DNA of 64,000 nt from Paraphoma chrysanthemicola (taxonomy: Eukaryota > Ascomycota > Dothideomycetes > Pleosporales > Phaeosphaeriaceae), in the NCBI GenBank assembly GCA_020744225.1, contig JAGMWG010000001.1, positions 930,001 to 994,000 on the forward strand, given 5' to 3'. This document shows, in pieces, positions 12,202 through 22,562 of the stretch (within the stretch, counting starts at the first letter, position 1; every line of letters starts with the position of its first letter). The position numbers were made by a program, and so were the translations under genes. A model generated the notes under the pieces. That model made no database searches. It had not been told where the DNA came from and saw nothing but the letters and a program-made list of their open reading frames with translations.

Positions 12202-13036
12202 TGGGTTTGAAGGTAGGTTCCGGAGGTCAAATCCAAGCCCGATTCGAGCAAATGCACAATTGCTTTGGCGTGAACAATCTGCGGCCTGAGCCACTGTAAC
12301 GCTTTTTGAATATTTTTCAACAATGTAAGGCGTCCAAGTATCACTGCATTATCTTCCCCTAGTGTACCAGCCCATCGGATCTGGCGAAGCTTGTTAATCT
12401 ATCACGACAGGCGGAGCCAGGGATCAGCAGCAGATCAGATTACCCGGCTGCATCATGTTCCATTATGGGCTATATTGCCGTGAACGTGCGTTGTAATGTT
12501 TTGAATGAAACCATCTCAATGGCATAAGCCCTAGTGGTGTCGACAAGATCACTGTACCTTGGCGCATGGTTGCGAGAATGGATTTGCAAACTCGAAGAAA
12601 CCAGTGAAGTTGTTTACACATTGGGCTCCGCGGCTGTCGGGCCGGACGGATGCGGAAGGTGGGCAGTGAGGTGAATGTACAAGGTGCGGCAGGGTCCGCT
12701 TAGCGACATCCTCTCGATGAAACCCATGCGCTCGACATTGAAGCTTGTAACATCACCAAAGTATCTCCTTCCGTCTAATCAATGCATCATACACAATCTG
12801 TCTTCAGGGAAGACATTCGCTGATCGATACGCTCTGATCTGCATAAGAAACATAGTTCAGCCCAGGATTTGCTGCTGTCATTGGTGGGACACGCGGTGTC
12901 GTCTCGCGAGTCCTGCAGTCAGCTCCGCTTGAGCATCCCCCACTTCGCCTGTGTACTACAGCGTTGCTTGCTTGCTCGCCGCGATTAAGTCGACAGCCCT
13001 ATCACTTGTGACATGCTACTCGTTGACGCATTCTGA
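12202..13036. other. Intergenic region, no supported gene
   Basis: Promoter side of the permease gene. Towards 13.0 kb it may contain unrecognisable remains of the N-terminal part of the HET relic that follows; I could not align any frame. Confidence 0.45.
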
Positions 13037-13626
13037 ATCCCTTCCAGGCAAATACTTGCGAAGCCACAGTGTTGCGCCTCATTCCACACGAAGCTTCTTC
13101 TCTGCAAATCCCTGGCTCAATGGCATGGTTTCGAGTACCTCCACTTCGATGCCTGTTGCATAGATGACTTAAGTAGCGCAGAACTCTCAGAGGCTCTTAG
13201 CTCGGACTTCAAATGGTTCCAAGATGCAGGCAAGCGTCATGGTCTCTTGACGGATGTCGAACAAGTCTCAAAACTGAAGAAAAGCCGATGGTTCACTGAT
13301 TGCTGGACTTTACTGCAGTTCTTGGCGCCATCGAAGATCGAATTCTTTTCTCGAGATGCCAGACTACTCGGAGATAAGCTCTTGCTATTAGAAGAGTTTT
13401 GCACGCCGCCACTGGGATCTCAATGCCGGCTCTGATCGGCTGCCCTTTGTATGATTTCAGCGTCGAAGAGATTCTCTCATGCTATCAGCATCCATTGGTC
13501 AACAACAACATTCGTATTCTGACCCTTGACCCAGCAGATTGGGGGAGAGATATCAGTTGGCAAAGCTTATGTTCATGGTATTATGGACGGCGAGGTGTTT
13601 CGTCAAACGCCACAGTCGATGCTTAG
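13037..13626 (+). pseudogene. HET-domain (heterokaryon incompatibility) relic
   Basis: Decayed fragment of a fungal HET-domain protein. The frame open from 13037 to 13435 has no usable ATG, but encodes GFEYLHFDACCIDDLSSAEL, FKWFQDA, and RWFTDCWTLLQFLAPSKIEFF. These match the family's 'GLEYVWIDTCCIDKSSSAELSEA' and 'RWFxRGWTLQELLAPxxVEFF' blocks. At about 13400 the match jumps by one frame to TGISMPALIGCPLYDFSVEE (frame open to 13626), so there is at least one frameshift. The segment that should link DACCID to RWFTDC is also shorter than usual, and the N-terminal block of the domain is missing. I call it a non-functional relic; nothing upstream restores a start. Confidence 0.68.
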
Positions 13627-14339
13627 GCAAACGGAAACAGATTTCCTGCTAGAATGAGTGATGATGTAGCCGGCCCAGACCGACTTTGGGTGACTTTCAA
13701 GACGCGTCAGCGAGCTAATATATCTTTCAATACCGTGTCTGTCGGGCAGCACGGAACCTCCACACTTCACAGTACGCTCTGCATTCTCAGGAACCCAGGC
13801 TCTAAACAGCTAGTTCCGTACACAAATGTCCGCGCCACCGTCCCATGTGCTGGGAAGCACATGGAAGAGTACCCCGTCATCGGAGATGGAAAGGTATAAA
13901 GTACGAGGTGGTGGAGACAACCACCAGCCGGCATGAGTAGGCATCAGCAGTAGTGAGAGTTTAGGGTAAAAGGTCTCGACGGCGGGCTTGACGTGCTTGG
14001 TCTTGGCAAGTAAAGATGAATGGCAGAAAGACACACTATAATTCATTAATGATACACTTGATAGCCCGCCAAGCAAATACTCCAACAGACATTGGCATGC
14101 CTTTCACCCATGAAACACAACCAGCTATGTACAAATCTCAGAGGAACTCGTCGTTGTGTGACCTCGTTGACATAGCCCATAAGACTTCATTCGCTGGCGC
14201 CTCTTCCAATCGCGCTCCAATTAGAGACACGCCATAGCTCCGAGATACTCTACGAGCTGGTACACCAGACCTGTGCTCTCAAACACGCGCTCTACCGCGA
14301 TCTTTTCATACCGCATTCCAATCTCTCCCAGCCATGCCC
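13627..14339. other. Intergenic region, no supported gene
   Basis: Lies between the HET relic and VTC1. It may hold diffuse remains of the relic's C-terminal part, but no frame gave a confident family match. Confidence 0.45.
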
Positions 14340-14787
14340 TTATTTCCCATCAGCCATGGTCAATCGCAGCACAAAGTTGACAATAACGGCGGCGAAAAGG
14401 GCGATGGTAAGGATCGTAGGGCCGAGACGGTCGTCGAAACCACCCTGTCCACGCAGCCGAATACTCCTCGCGCGCCAATGGAATGTGAAGAGCGCGTAGA
14501 TCATGGCCATCATGGCAACGAGTGTGAACAAGCCAGCGCTAATCTTTCCGATCTTGTCGCCAAAGTTCAGCAACCCTATCGCGAGGCCACCGAGAATGAC
14601 GGTGAAGTTGAGCCATGAGAGGAAGGTACGTTCGTTGGCGAAGAAGACTTTGGGCTCGACGCGGGTAGGCAGGGCAATGCGCTTGCCTGGAATATGTGTT
14701 AGACAACGTCTGAGACTATGGGTTCCTTGCGCAGAAGCCAAAACCTGACGTACCGGGAGCAGTCTGAAGGAGAGGCTGTGAAGACAT
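14340..14787 (-). CDS. VTC1: Vacuolar transporter chaperone 1 (DUF202)
   Basis: Small membrane subunit of the vacuolar polyphosphate polymerase (VTC) complex. Exons 14787..14754 and 14686..14340 give 126 residues, close to the family's usual 120-130. The protein starts MSSQPLLQTAPGKRIALPT and contains VEPKVFFANERTFLSWLNF, the hallmark of Vtc1 and the DUF202 domain. Three membrane segments follow (about 37-56, 66-87 and 103-121), joined by FHWRARSIRLRGQGGFDDRL. The 67-bp intron (GTACGT donor, TTCCAG acceptor) splits the Gly codon of APGK, so the first exon encodes only eleven residues plus one base. The gene is divergent from the dynein light chain gene. Close agreement over the whole length leaves little doubt. 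Confidence 0.94.
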
Positions 14788-15217
14788 AACGATTGATGGA
14801 GTAAACCCCGCTGGCGAAGCGATGAAGGCTCGCGAAAGAAGATCCAGACGATAGCGCGACCAATTGGGTGGGACGTAAGCCTTCGAGGGTCTTGTGCAGC
14901 TTCAGACGACAAGATGGACACACAAATGGGCGTTGTGAAGAAGAGACTGTTGGACCGTCTCGTGAAGAAACCAAGGCCTTTGCTCGCGATCTCCAAGCTG
15001 CACCCATGTCATTCGCAGCTGCCGTCCAATCACAGCGCCACGTGATAGGGCCCGCTTTTCGATGTGGGGTGGAGCGTGCACCTAGCCACGGCGATGGCCA
15101 AACAACCGAAGCGGAAGTAAACACCAACGCAGCCAGCGCCTCACACAGCAACTTTTGTCTACGACACAGAAATACCCATACACCATATAATCCGCATTCC
15201 TATCTCGAATACCCACA
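14788..15217. promoter_or_regulatory. Divergent promoter VTC1/dynein light chain
   Basis: 430 bp between the start codons of two divergent genes; must carry both promoters and leaders. Open frames cross it on both strands but have no family resemblance. No specific site identified. Confidence 0.45.
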
Positions 15218-15843
15218 ATGGCTGTATGGCGCTACCTGCAAGACTCCGCGAGCTTCAGCCTTCTGACATCTGGCAGGCGCATTCACCGCTCCCCACCTCA
15301 GACCTCGAGCACATCGCTAGCAATGTACGAACTCCAGAGACGATGTCAGAGCTTCCCTTAATGACATGTCCAGGCTTGTGAGACCGCCATCGGCGCGGCA
15401 GAGGCCTATGAGCATTCAAAAGTCGCCGACTGGAACACAGCCATTATCGTAAGCCACCCTTTCTCGCCGTTACACAGCGCACGCGACCAGCCTGCCCACT
15501 CGACTTGAGCGCTCCTTCCCGTTCCGCCGGCGCAAAAATCACTCCTTCCAGCTTCTCGACTAATATGCGTGCCTAGCAAACCATTCTCAAGTCCCTGATT
15601 GAGAAGACATCAACCGGCTCTGGCGAGAACGCCCAACCCGCCTTCAAGTACATTGCCAACTCCACCATCATCCAACACATCGGCTCGCCCTCAGAACCAG
15701 AGAAGCACGGCCGCCGCGGCATGCACAGCGCTGTTGGCGCCTACTGGAACAACGAGAAGGACGGTACATACAGCTACAAGTGGGAGGCGGCCGAGAAGAA
15801 GGGCATGGACATCGTCATCACCATCACCTGGGTTACCATCTAG
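15218..15843 (+). CDS. Tctex-type dynein light chain (DYNLT)
   Basis: Light chain of cytoplasmic dynein that binds the intermediate chain and cargo. Preferred exons are 15218..15223, 15277..15324, 15374..15448 and 15577..15843, giving 131 residues. The C-terminal exon is diagnostic: YIANSTIIQHIGSP, GMHSAVGAYWNNEKDGTYSY, then the final strand DIVITITWVTI. Upstream exons supply ACETAIGAAEAYEHSKVADW and NTAIIQTILKSL. The first coding exon is only ATG-GCT, followed by a 53-bp intron with GTATGG donor, CTGAC branch point and GGCAG acceptor. The alternative start at 15229, reading through that intron in frame (MALPARLREL), would give a longer N-terminus; the ACCCACAATGGC context and the good intron favour the first. 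Confidence 0.88.
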
Positions 15844-17086
15844 AGCGATTGTTGAGATTGCGAGTGGAGAAGAGATGTTAATGACGTGAAGCGCTTTGAA
15901 TACGTACGTTGGTGTACATGATCATACCGGAGGCGACTCTCCAGCAACGGCGTTGGCGCTTGGCATGTGCATAGCGACTGTCTTTCGCTTTCTTCTTGAC
16001 GATACTTTGAAATGCATACCTACGCCTTTCGATCCCGTGTGCTTTGGGTTTTCGAATGTTGTGGAATGACTACTGCTTACCGCTACAGGAGATGTCGAGC
16101 TGTGCAGCATCGAGCAAAGTAAGTATTCCGGTTTCGCTTTTAACCAAACCTCGACAAGTACTGCGAAATCAATATATCCCACTTCGCCCTACCTCTGCGC
16201 CCCTGGCAGTCACAAGGAAGATCCTAGACTTAATATGTCCTTCCTAGACAAGCTTCCACTAACCCTACCCCAAATTCTCACCAATCCGACCACGCACACC
16301 ATACTTACACCAAATCCAATTCAAATCGCGCCATCCGGGTCGACCACCCAACCATCCAATTCCCATCTCCACACTTCTTTCCCTGCCCCTTTCGGCCCAT
16401 CGCACAACACATTGCTTTTCTCCCTCTTGGCACCCCATCGCCCCTACTCCTGGAACGTGCATTCACCCCACGCTTTCTAGTCTCAGCGCTCAGACCAACC
16501 TGGACCCTTATGCGCACGTGGATCGTTGCCGAGTCTGGGGTGATGCGCGCTGGAGTAAGCGCACAGATTGCTTGTGGAGGGTTCAGGGCTGAAGGTATGT
16601 GTATTGATCGGCAATGGGGAAATTGTGGGCTGGGGATGATTGGAAGGATGGAGTGGTGGGTTGTGGGCCCCTTTATGGGAGGGATGGAGAGCTAATTTGG
16701 GAGGGAGTGTAGAGCTGTACAGCGGAGTGATTTCTGGGGTCATGGTATGGGATGGATGATGAGTGGTTGGTGATTTGTGAAGTGCGCAAAATATGGGACA
16801 GACATGATCAGATCAAGTGCGAGCGAATGTGTTTGCAATGGATAGATTTGATCTTGTACGAAACCGCATTATATTCCACCACATCTTGGACATGTTCTCC
16901 ATAACGCATATGGACAAGTTGTGCGTTGTCGACATTCTACGTCATGAGGCCCCAAGATCGTCTCTTCCAGATCGCAACTATGCTGAAATCACAAGCGCGT
17001 CCTAAGCTGGCGTCCGACCAGCCACAGGTGACCAAAGTCAACGGGGAATAAATGCTTGAAAGAATTTAGGCATCCGCCTTTGGGCT
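15844..17086. other. Convergent intergenic region, C/T-rich in part
   Basis: About 1.2 kb between converging genes. Around 16.25-16.7 kb both strands show long pyrimidine- or purine-biased runs producing Pro/Ser/Thr-rich or Gly/Arg-rich frames, which I regard as composition rather than genes. Confidence 0.45.
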
Positions 17087-18278
17087 CTACGCCTTGGTAC
17101 CAACGCCATCGGTGTGCGTAGGGCTACTCCGGCCTGCGGCCTCCTCGTGCTTGCTCAATAACGCCTTAAGATCGGTTGTGGAGTGCTTGCCGCCGCTCTT
17201 CTCGGTGATGAGGCCCTTAAGCCAGGCATTCTCGGTTTCGAGCTGTTGAACCTTTTGCTCGAGTCTCGCGGCCTTGTCGGACATTTCCTTGGCAGTCTGC
17301 TCGAGTGCCTGCTCGCGCTGCTTCTTTTTCACACGGAAGCGTGCGCTGGCGGCGGTGTTGCGCCTGCGCTTGTCTTCCTCCGCAGCGATATGGACGGTCT
17401 CGTTAAGCGATGGCTGCGCAACAGGTGCAACGCTGTCGAGCTTGCGCTTCTTGGCGGCTTGGTCAAAGCCTGACGTTACTGGAGAGATGGACGAGGCGGG
17501 GGAGGCGTAGCTGTTGGGCAACGGGTAGTGGTTCTGCTGCGGGTGTGGCAGACTCGGCATGGACGGGTCGAGGATAGGGTTGGGTCCGAAATTATTGAAG
17601 TCGGTAAACTGGAAGTCGCCTGTGAACAGGTCAAAGTCAGCCATGGCTGTAATGTGGAGCGATGGTGGAATGGAGAGCTCGAGGCACGAAGACGTCTGTG
17701 ATGTTCTCTGCGCAGCGTGGGCTATTGCGTGCTTGCAGCGACAAGTAGCATCAGATGCAGCCCTGCACCTGCATCCCGCGCGCTGACTGGCTGAATTACA
17801 GGTGTGGGGGTGATGGATGCAGGTAGCGCGGATGGCGGGGTTTTCATGCGCTTGGCCGTCCGATCATTGGCCGAACACCTGCGAACAATATGCCACCGTT
17901 GCGGCCAGACTGAGCGCAACACTTGACCACGAGCGCAAATGCGCACCGGAATAAAATGAGAGACTAGGTGGGCTTACCATTGAGATTGAATTCCATGTTG
18001 GGTTCGACGCTAGCGTGGATGCTGTGTTTGCGCGAAGTGCCTCCGAGGTTCGGCTGAGTCGCTTGCTCGGTGGCAAGATCGACGTCGAGATCGATGGGAG
18101 AGTCGAAATTAGGAATGGGACCGTTGTTGACGTCGAAGAAGTCGTTGTTGAGGAAGGCAGAGAAGTCCTCTTCGGACGACGCCGGTTCGTCGAGAAGGCC
18201 TTGTGGTGGTGACAGCTGGTTGAGGTTCGCGACGTACTGGGACACGTTAGGACCCCGATGGCCCTTGTATGCCGACAT
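17087..18278 (-). CDS. bZIP sulfur regulator, CYS3/METR type
   Basis: DNA-binding activator of sulfur acquisition genes in filamentous fungi (Neurospora cys-3, Aspergillus metR). Exons 18278..17978 and 17646..17087 give 286 residues. The bZIP in exon 2 has the basic region RRRNTAASARFRVKKKQR, typical of this subfamily, followed by a heptad zipper and ETENAWLKGLITEKSGGK. Exon 1 supplies GHRGPNVSQYVANLN, which matches CYS3-type N-termini, plus an acidic segment. The intron (GTAAGC donor, TTACAG acceptor) is 331 bp, the longest here. Exon 2 begins one codon ahead of an ATG (17644) that could start a 185-residue short form. The frame is open upstream of 18278 for about 150 bp without an ATG, so an extra 5' exon is possible. 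Divergent from CHL4. Confidence 0.85.
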
Positions 18279-19250
18279 GGGCGACAGCGACGTGTCTAGC
18301 GAGGGCGATGGTGATGATCTCGTTGATGCAGATTGCGGTGTAAAGGACAGAGAGGTCGTCAAAGGTGAATTTCGTGAGTTCGGCCAAAGCCGTGTTGAGA
18401 GCCGTGGGTCCGATCCGGCGCGCTTGCGTCAGACCAAGGAAGTGCGACAAAATTTCGCCCCGCTGTTTCGAGCGTTCTATCAGTTGCAAAGAGTAGTTTC
18501 CAGTGCTGTGGAGGGGGTTTTGACGGAATTTGGGGGAGGAGTAAGGAAAGATGGTGACGTTGGAGGGAAGTCAGAGATGCGAGCATCCGCCGATGCCCCG
18601 CTCGCGCGGTGATAATGTGAGCAGTGTATTATTGATCAACGCCGAGCCTTTTCACCCCACGCCCTTCGCATTGCAAACGCTCGCTTTCCGCTGCCGGTTC
18701 GAGTATGCCGGATCGTAAGGCCACGAGGAGACTGTTCATACATGCGCCTGGGGCGGCAGACTCGCTCTCTCTCTTTTATGCTACATGCGCCCGCTGACGA
18801 GATCCTCGTGCCAGCTGCTATTGTTATCGGCAGTCTTTGTGTGGCTTCGGTAGTCAAAGGCACTGAAATGCCTTTATCCAATCACGCACGAGCTTCATCC
18901 CGAGATAAAACCGGGTGCCTCGATTCAGGCCGATCATGACGCGGGCTGGGTAATCTACGGCCGAACTGCGATTCCGCGCGCACGTGATCACTCTGTAGTC
19001 GAAGAGTGCGTGTAGACTCGAACGAACTCACATTGATGTTTTGAATACCTGAGTATTCACTTAGAGCGGATGCAGGGCCCAGACACCGTCACTCGTTTGG
19101 AGTTGACTGGCTGGCAGAGATCACGTGCTTCCCCAGCTTCAAGGTCAAGCTCCCGCATCGCGTCGCCAAACGCGTCCGTCTATCGATAAGATGATAAACA
19201 ACGTCCTCACTGCGCCCGTAGCGCACTCCATGTGACGACGACAGCCCGCC
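18279..19250. promoter_or_regulatory. Divergent promoter CYS3-like/CHL4
   Basis: 972 bp between start codons. The half nearest the bZIP gene probably forms its leader; a 75-codon frame (18586..18359, minus) lies in it and could be an upstream ORF of the kind known in bZIP regulators, but its protein looks random. No binding site assigned. Confidence 0.4.
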
Positions 19251-20768
19251 ATGGCTACAGCGCCCGACTACAAGAACATACCGCACTCTCATCGCCTACC
19301 CGCCAGTCACCGCGAAGTCCAACGCACCTTCACGAAGCTGTCGCGCCAGTCACTCGTCTCCCTTGCACAACAATGGCTCAGCAAGAAGAACCGCGACTTC
19401 TGCAAGCCGTATTTGTTGAGCGACCGCAACAACGCCGAGGACGACGATGATGATGAGCTCTATGAGGCGGCACAGAGCTACGAGGAGCTGCAAGAGGCCT
19501 ATAGAGTGCTCGCTGCACGCAAGGGTGGACGAAGGGAGGTCTTGGATCGCATACTGGAGGGGGACTGGAGGACAGGCATATCCATGTACCAGCTGGCGAC
19601 GGCTGAGATACAGTATCTTCTGGACCACCCCAATGCCTTGCGCTGGACTGCCAAACGGCTCACCAAGATACCGAATGCGCGGTCGGCCATTACGGACATG
19701 GAAGTCACGAACGACTCAGATCACCTTCCGCGATTTCAGGCGCAAACGTTCATGTCAAATCTCGCCAGAGAGCTTACCCCGCTTATGAAAGCACACTACC
19801 TAATCACACGGATCAAGACATCACCCATGACACTACTACGAGTCTACATCCACGATTCGCCCTACAGCACCGAAGCTTCACTTGCAGTAGACACTAGTAG
19901 TAGCACAGACAGCGCGAAATCGGTGTTCTTTGTTTGGCCAAATGGTTCCCCCTTTGTTTATTCATCGTTAGCCACGCTTACCGGTCAAGTGGTCGGGGAC
20001 GAAGCTCGACACCTGAGGGACATTGTTCAACAAGCGATCCCAAAGGCGTTCTCGCGACCGTCTGCGCGCTATCAGTTGACAAGTACAAACTTTACTACCA
20101 AGTCGCTTGATGCTTTGTTCACCTACCGCGGCCCTGGGAAAAGCAATGCAGCCGCCGGAGGATGGAGCATATTTCAAGATCACAGCTTCAGTCAGAACGC
20201 TCTCGATTTCATCACGACACAAAAGGGTGATGGCCAGGAGAGACCTGCTGTGGATAAAGCATCAAATGGTGTGACAAAGCCTGGACCAGGCCGACCAAAG
20301 CGAGCCGCTGAGCCTACAGAGACACCCGAAGCGAAGCGAAGAAAGGAAGTGGCAGCGGGACGCTTTGGTTCCTCAGCCCAGCCAGATGATGGCCAGGGGC
20401 TTGAGCGGTTGGAAGTCCGCATTGATGATGCATTTCCATCCGTCCTCGGAGCGAACAGGACGCAGCAAGAAGTTGACATTTCCGCCACCGATGCCCAAGC
20501 GAGCAATCGAACGCGCAGAGGCCGCCCGTCTATTCTCGACAGAACAGTAGAAGACCTTCAAGATATCCAGAATGAGGAAGGCTGGGTTCCGGAAGTGCGT
20601 GTGACTTTTCAAGGCTCCCACGTATTCGCTGGTATTCGCCAGCTGGTGGAAGAGGGCATTGTTGATGGAGAAGAGATGCCAGGCTGGATGACTGGCGAGG
20701 CTGGTGTTACTGTTGGTGCCGTAAGACAAGGTCGAATTCGATCGAAGCAGGGTGTTCCTGGTGTTTGA
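19251..20768 (+). CDS. CHL4: Kinetochore protein Chl4/Mis15 (CENP-N homologue)
   Basis: Inner-kinetochore (CCAN) subunit that binds the Iml3/Mis17 partner and CENP-A chromatin. A single exon encodes 505 residues starting MATAPDYKNIPHSHRLPA, then TFTKLSRQSLVSLAQQWL, the typical Chl4 N-terminal block, and a DDDDDELYEAAQSYEELQ acidic stretch. The middle contains WRTGISMYQLATAEIQYLL and the RIKTSPMTLLRVYIHDSPY strand. The C-terminal block reads VRVTFQGSHVFAGIRQLVEE, then DGEEMPGWMTGEAGVTVG, which is the family's most conserved segment. A Lys/Arg-rich linker with GPGRPKRAAEP, an AT-hook-like motif, lies near residue 345, and another (RRGRPS) near 425. No intron is needed. Its neighbourhood includes three other segregation genes within 16 kb. 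Confidence 0.9.
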   Translation: MATAPDYKNIPHSHRLPASHREVQRTFTKLSRQSLVSLAQQWLSKKNRDFCKPYLLSDRNNAEDDDDDELYEAAQSYEELQEAYRVLAARKGGRREVLDRILEGDWRTGISMYQLATAEIQYLLDHPNALRWTAKRLTKIPNARSAITDMEVTNDSDHLPRFQAQTFMSNLARELTPLMKAHYLITRIKTSPMTLLRVYIHDSPYSTEASLAVDTSSSTDSAKSVFFVWPNGSPFVYSSLATLTGQVVGDEARHLRDIVQQAIPKAFSRPSARYQLTSTNFTTKSLDALFTYRGPGKSNAAAGGWSIFQDHSFSQNALDFITTQKGDGQERPAVDKASNGVTKPGPGRPKRAAEPTETPEAKRRKEVAAGRFGSSAQPDDGQGLERLEVRIDDAFPSVLGANRTQQEVDISATDAQASNRTRRGRPSILDRTVEDLQDIQNEEGWVPEVRVTFQGSHVFAGIRQLVEEGIVDGEEMPGWMTGEAGVTVGAVRQGRIRSKQGVPGV

Positions 20769-22049
20769 GCAGTTTCGGGATCTCACTTTTCACGACTCGG
20801 AGTACTGCAAGCGCTTTCTATCAATATACCCAGGCTTGCGGCGTCACGGCGAGCACAGTTCTGTTCGCGACCTTTTCATTTTGCTGTAAACAGCGCAATA
20901 ATCAGAGAACTGCATGTCACGCATACACACTGCGATTTACCATGTTCATCAAATGGTGACGCAAGTACAGTATAGGTTTCAAGGGGGCTGGACCGGTCTC
21001 GGTTGTTGAGAGGCTAAGAGCAAGGTCCTCGTCTTGTGTCACGCCAAACCCTGATCTGGTGGCTCGTACCTACAAGTAGAATCAAGACGGATCAGCACCT
21101 TGACGCATTTCGCCAACTTTGCCAATGAGGGGACCGCATGACAGCTTTGCTCAGAGCAATGTCTACCTCCCAGTGCGACGGCAGAAGACAAAACTTATAG
21201 TCCTCGCCGTCGATATACTCTAAGGGCAGCTGCACAATTTCCAGCGTGCACCTGCTCACCGTCCAAAGTCAGCCTTGGGCAGCGTTGTCAACCAACGTAC
21301 TGGATATGCGGCTCAAAATCCATCACTACGTAACCACCAAGCCTTCTTGAGCCATCGTCTGTCCTGTCCGAGCCTAGTCGGAACGATCGGATCCTTCAAC
21401 AACGATATCATGGTCACGAGACCGCTCGCCCAGACGTCGATGTCATACGTGCAGGAGCGTCGTGGACGTGCGGTCGCGGCCTTGCAGTCAGAATTCGCGA
21501 GAACGCCTGAGGATTGGGTGTGGCACAGGTGGCTAGTGACCGTGCCCGTGCACGGACTGCCGAATAGCCGTTGAGGCGTAAGGCTGACATCGAACGTGTA
21601 GGGTTTAGCTGTCATGTGTTCGCTCTTCCTGGTAATAAATGGGTGCTGATGCATACTGGTTCGGGGAACATGGCGTCTTATCGCTTCGAACGGTTGTGTA
21701 CGCCTTGTCATTGGGCCAAGCAACAGGTTCGTGCACCACATAGTGCGTAGCAGTACGTCTGTGAGCGACCCACACAAGAAGCTTGGGAACGGGAATAATG
21801 TCTTGTCCTCGTACACAGCGAGATATGAATGCTTGGCGAGGTTGGACAGACAAGCATATATACTCCACGTATGCCCCACGTAGAGTGGGTGTATCAGCTC
21901 CAAGCTTGCCAATTCCACTCAATATCACAACACCAGAACCAGAATACTTGATCGTCAATTAGACAACATCGAACACATCACCACACCAAAGATTCAAAAG
22001 ACCACAAATCACACAACCAACGTCATTCGTCTCTAAGACTACATTGCCG
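20769..22049. other. Intergenic region, no supported gene
   Basis: About 1.3 kb between two plus-strand genes. A 201-codon minus frame (21918..21313) lacks any family resemblance and contains no hydrophobic or conserved pattern. The last 100 bp before 22050 is CA-rich, typical of a leader. Confidence 0.45.
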
Positions 22050-22562
22050 ATGACAGACCACCACACCACCTCTATCAACGCCCGGGACTTGACCTCAAGA
22101 CTCACCCAACTTCAATCCCCCACCAATGACCACACTGGCTCCTCCACCATGTCCTCCGAGCCCCGACGACCCCGAGCCTCCTCCTGCGACTCCTTCCGCA
22201 TGCCCAAATTCACAAAGTCATCTACCATGTCCACGACCGACAGCTCGGGCTCCGACATGTCGCAGCTGCACGTTGCGCGCGCGGTGCCCAAGACGCGAAC
22301 GAACCGCGAGAGTGTCGAAATTGGCGCAGGAGGGTTCAGTAAGCCCAGGGTTAACAAGAGGAGTCGACGCGATACGAATGAGAGTGGCAGGAGCGCGAGG
22401 AGCGAAGGTGGGAATGGGAACGGGAAGGAGGATTTCAGGTATTATGGCCGGCACTCGAATCAGTGGCTATTCAATGATTTCAGTGTTACGGATAGCATCA
22501 AGAAGGGTTGGGGGAAGGTGTTTGGAAAAGAAGAGGGAGATTGGTACGAGAACAGGAAGTAG
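22050..22562 (+). CDS. Small unknown fungal protein, disordered with conserved tail
   Basis: 170 residues, single exon. I do not recognise a named family. The N-terminal two thirds are Ser/Thr/Arg-rich and probably disordered (RRPRASSCDSFRMPKF, GGFSKPRVNKRSRRD, GNGNGKED). The C-terminal 40 residues are ordered-looking and aromatic: YYGRHSNQWLFNDFSVTDSI, then KKGWGKVFGKEEGDWYE; this pattern is what I would expect in a conserved fungal-only short protein. Clusters of SS/TS with nearby basic residues suggest phosphorylation. The first ATG in the frame is at 22050; an ATG at 22149 (MSSEPRRP) is an alternative start. The gene stands alone, with about 1 kb of non-coding sequence on either side. Confidence 0.6.
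   Translation: MTDHHTTSINARDLTSRLTQLQSPTNDHTGSSTMSSEPRRPRASSCDSFRMPKFTKSSTMSTTDSSGSDMSQLHVARAVPKTRTNRESVEIGAGGFSKPRVNKRSRRDTNESGRSARSEGGNGNGKEDFRYYGRHSNQWLFNDFSVTDSIKKGWGKVFGKEEGDWYENRK

Noticed and set aside
18674..18712. Possible tRNA B-box (GGTTCGAGTA)
   Set aside because: The flanking bases cannot form a T-arm stem and there is no A-box at the right distance.
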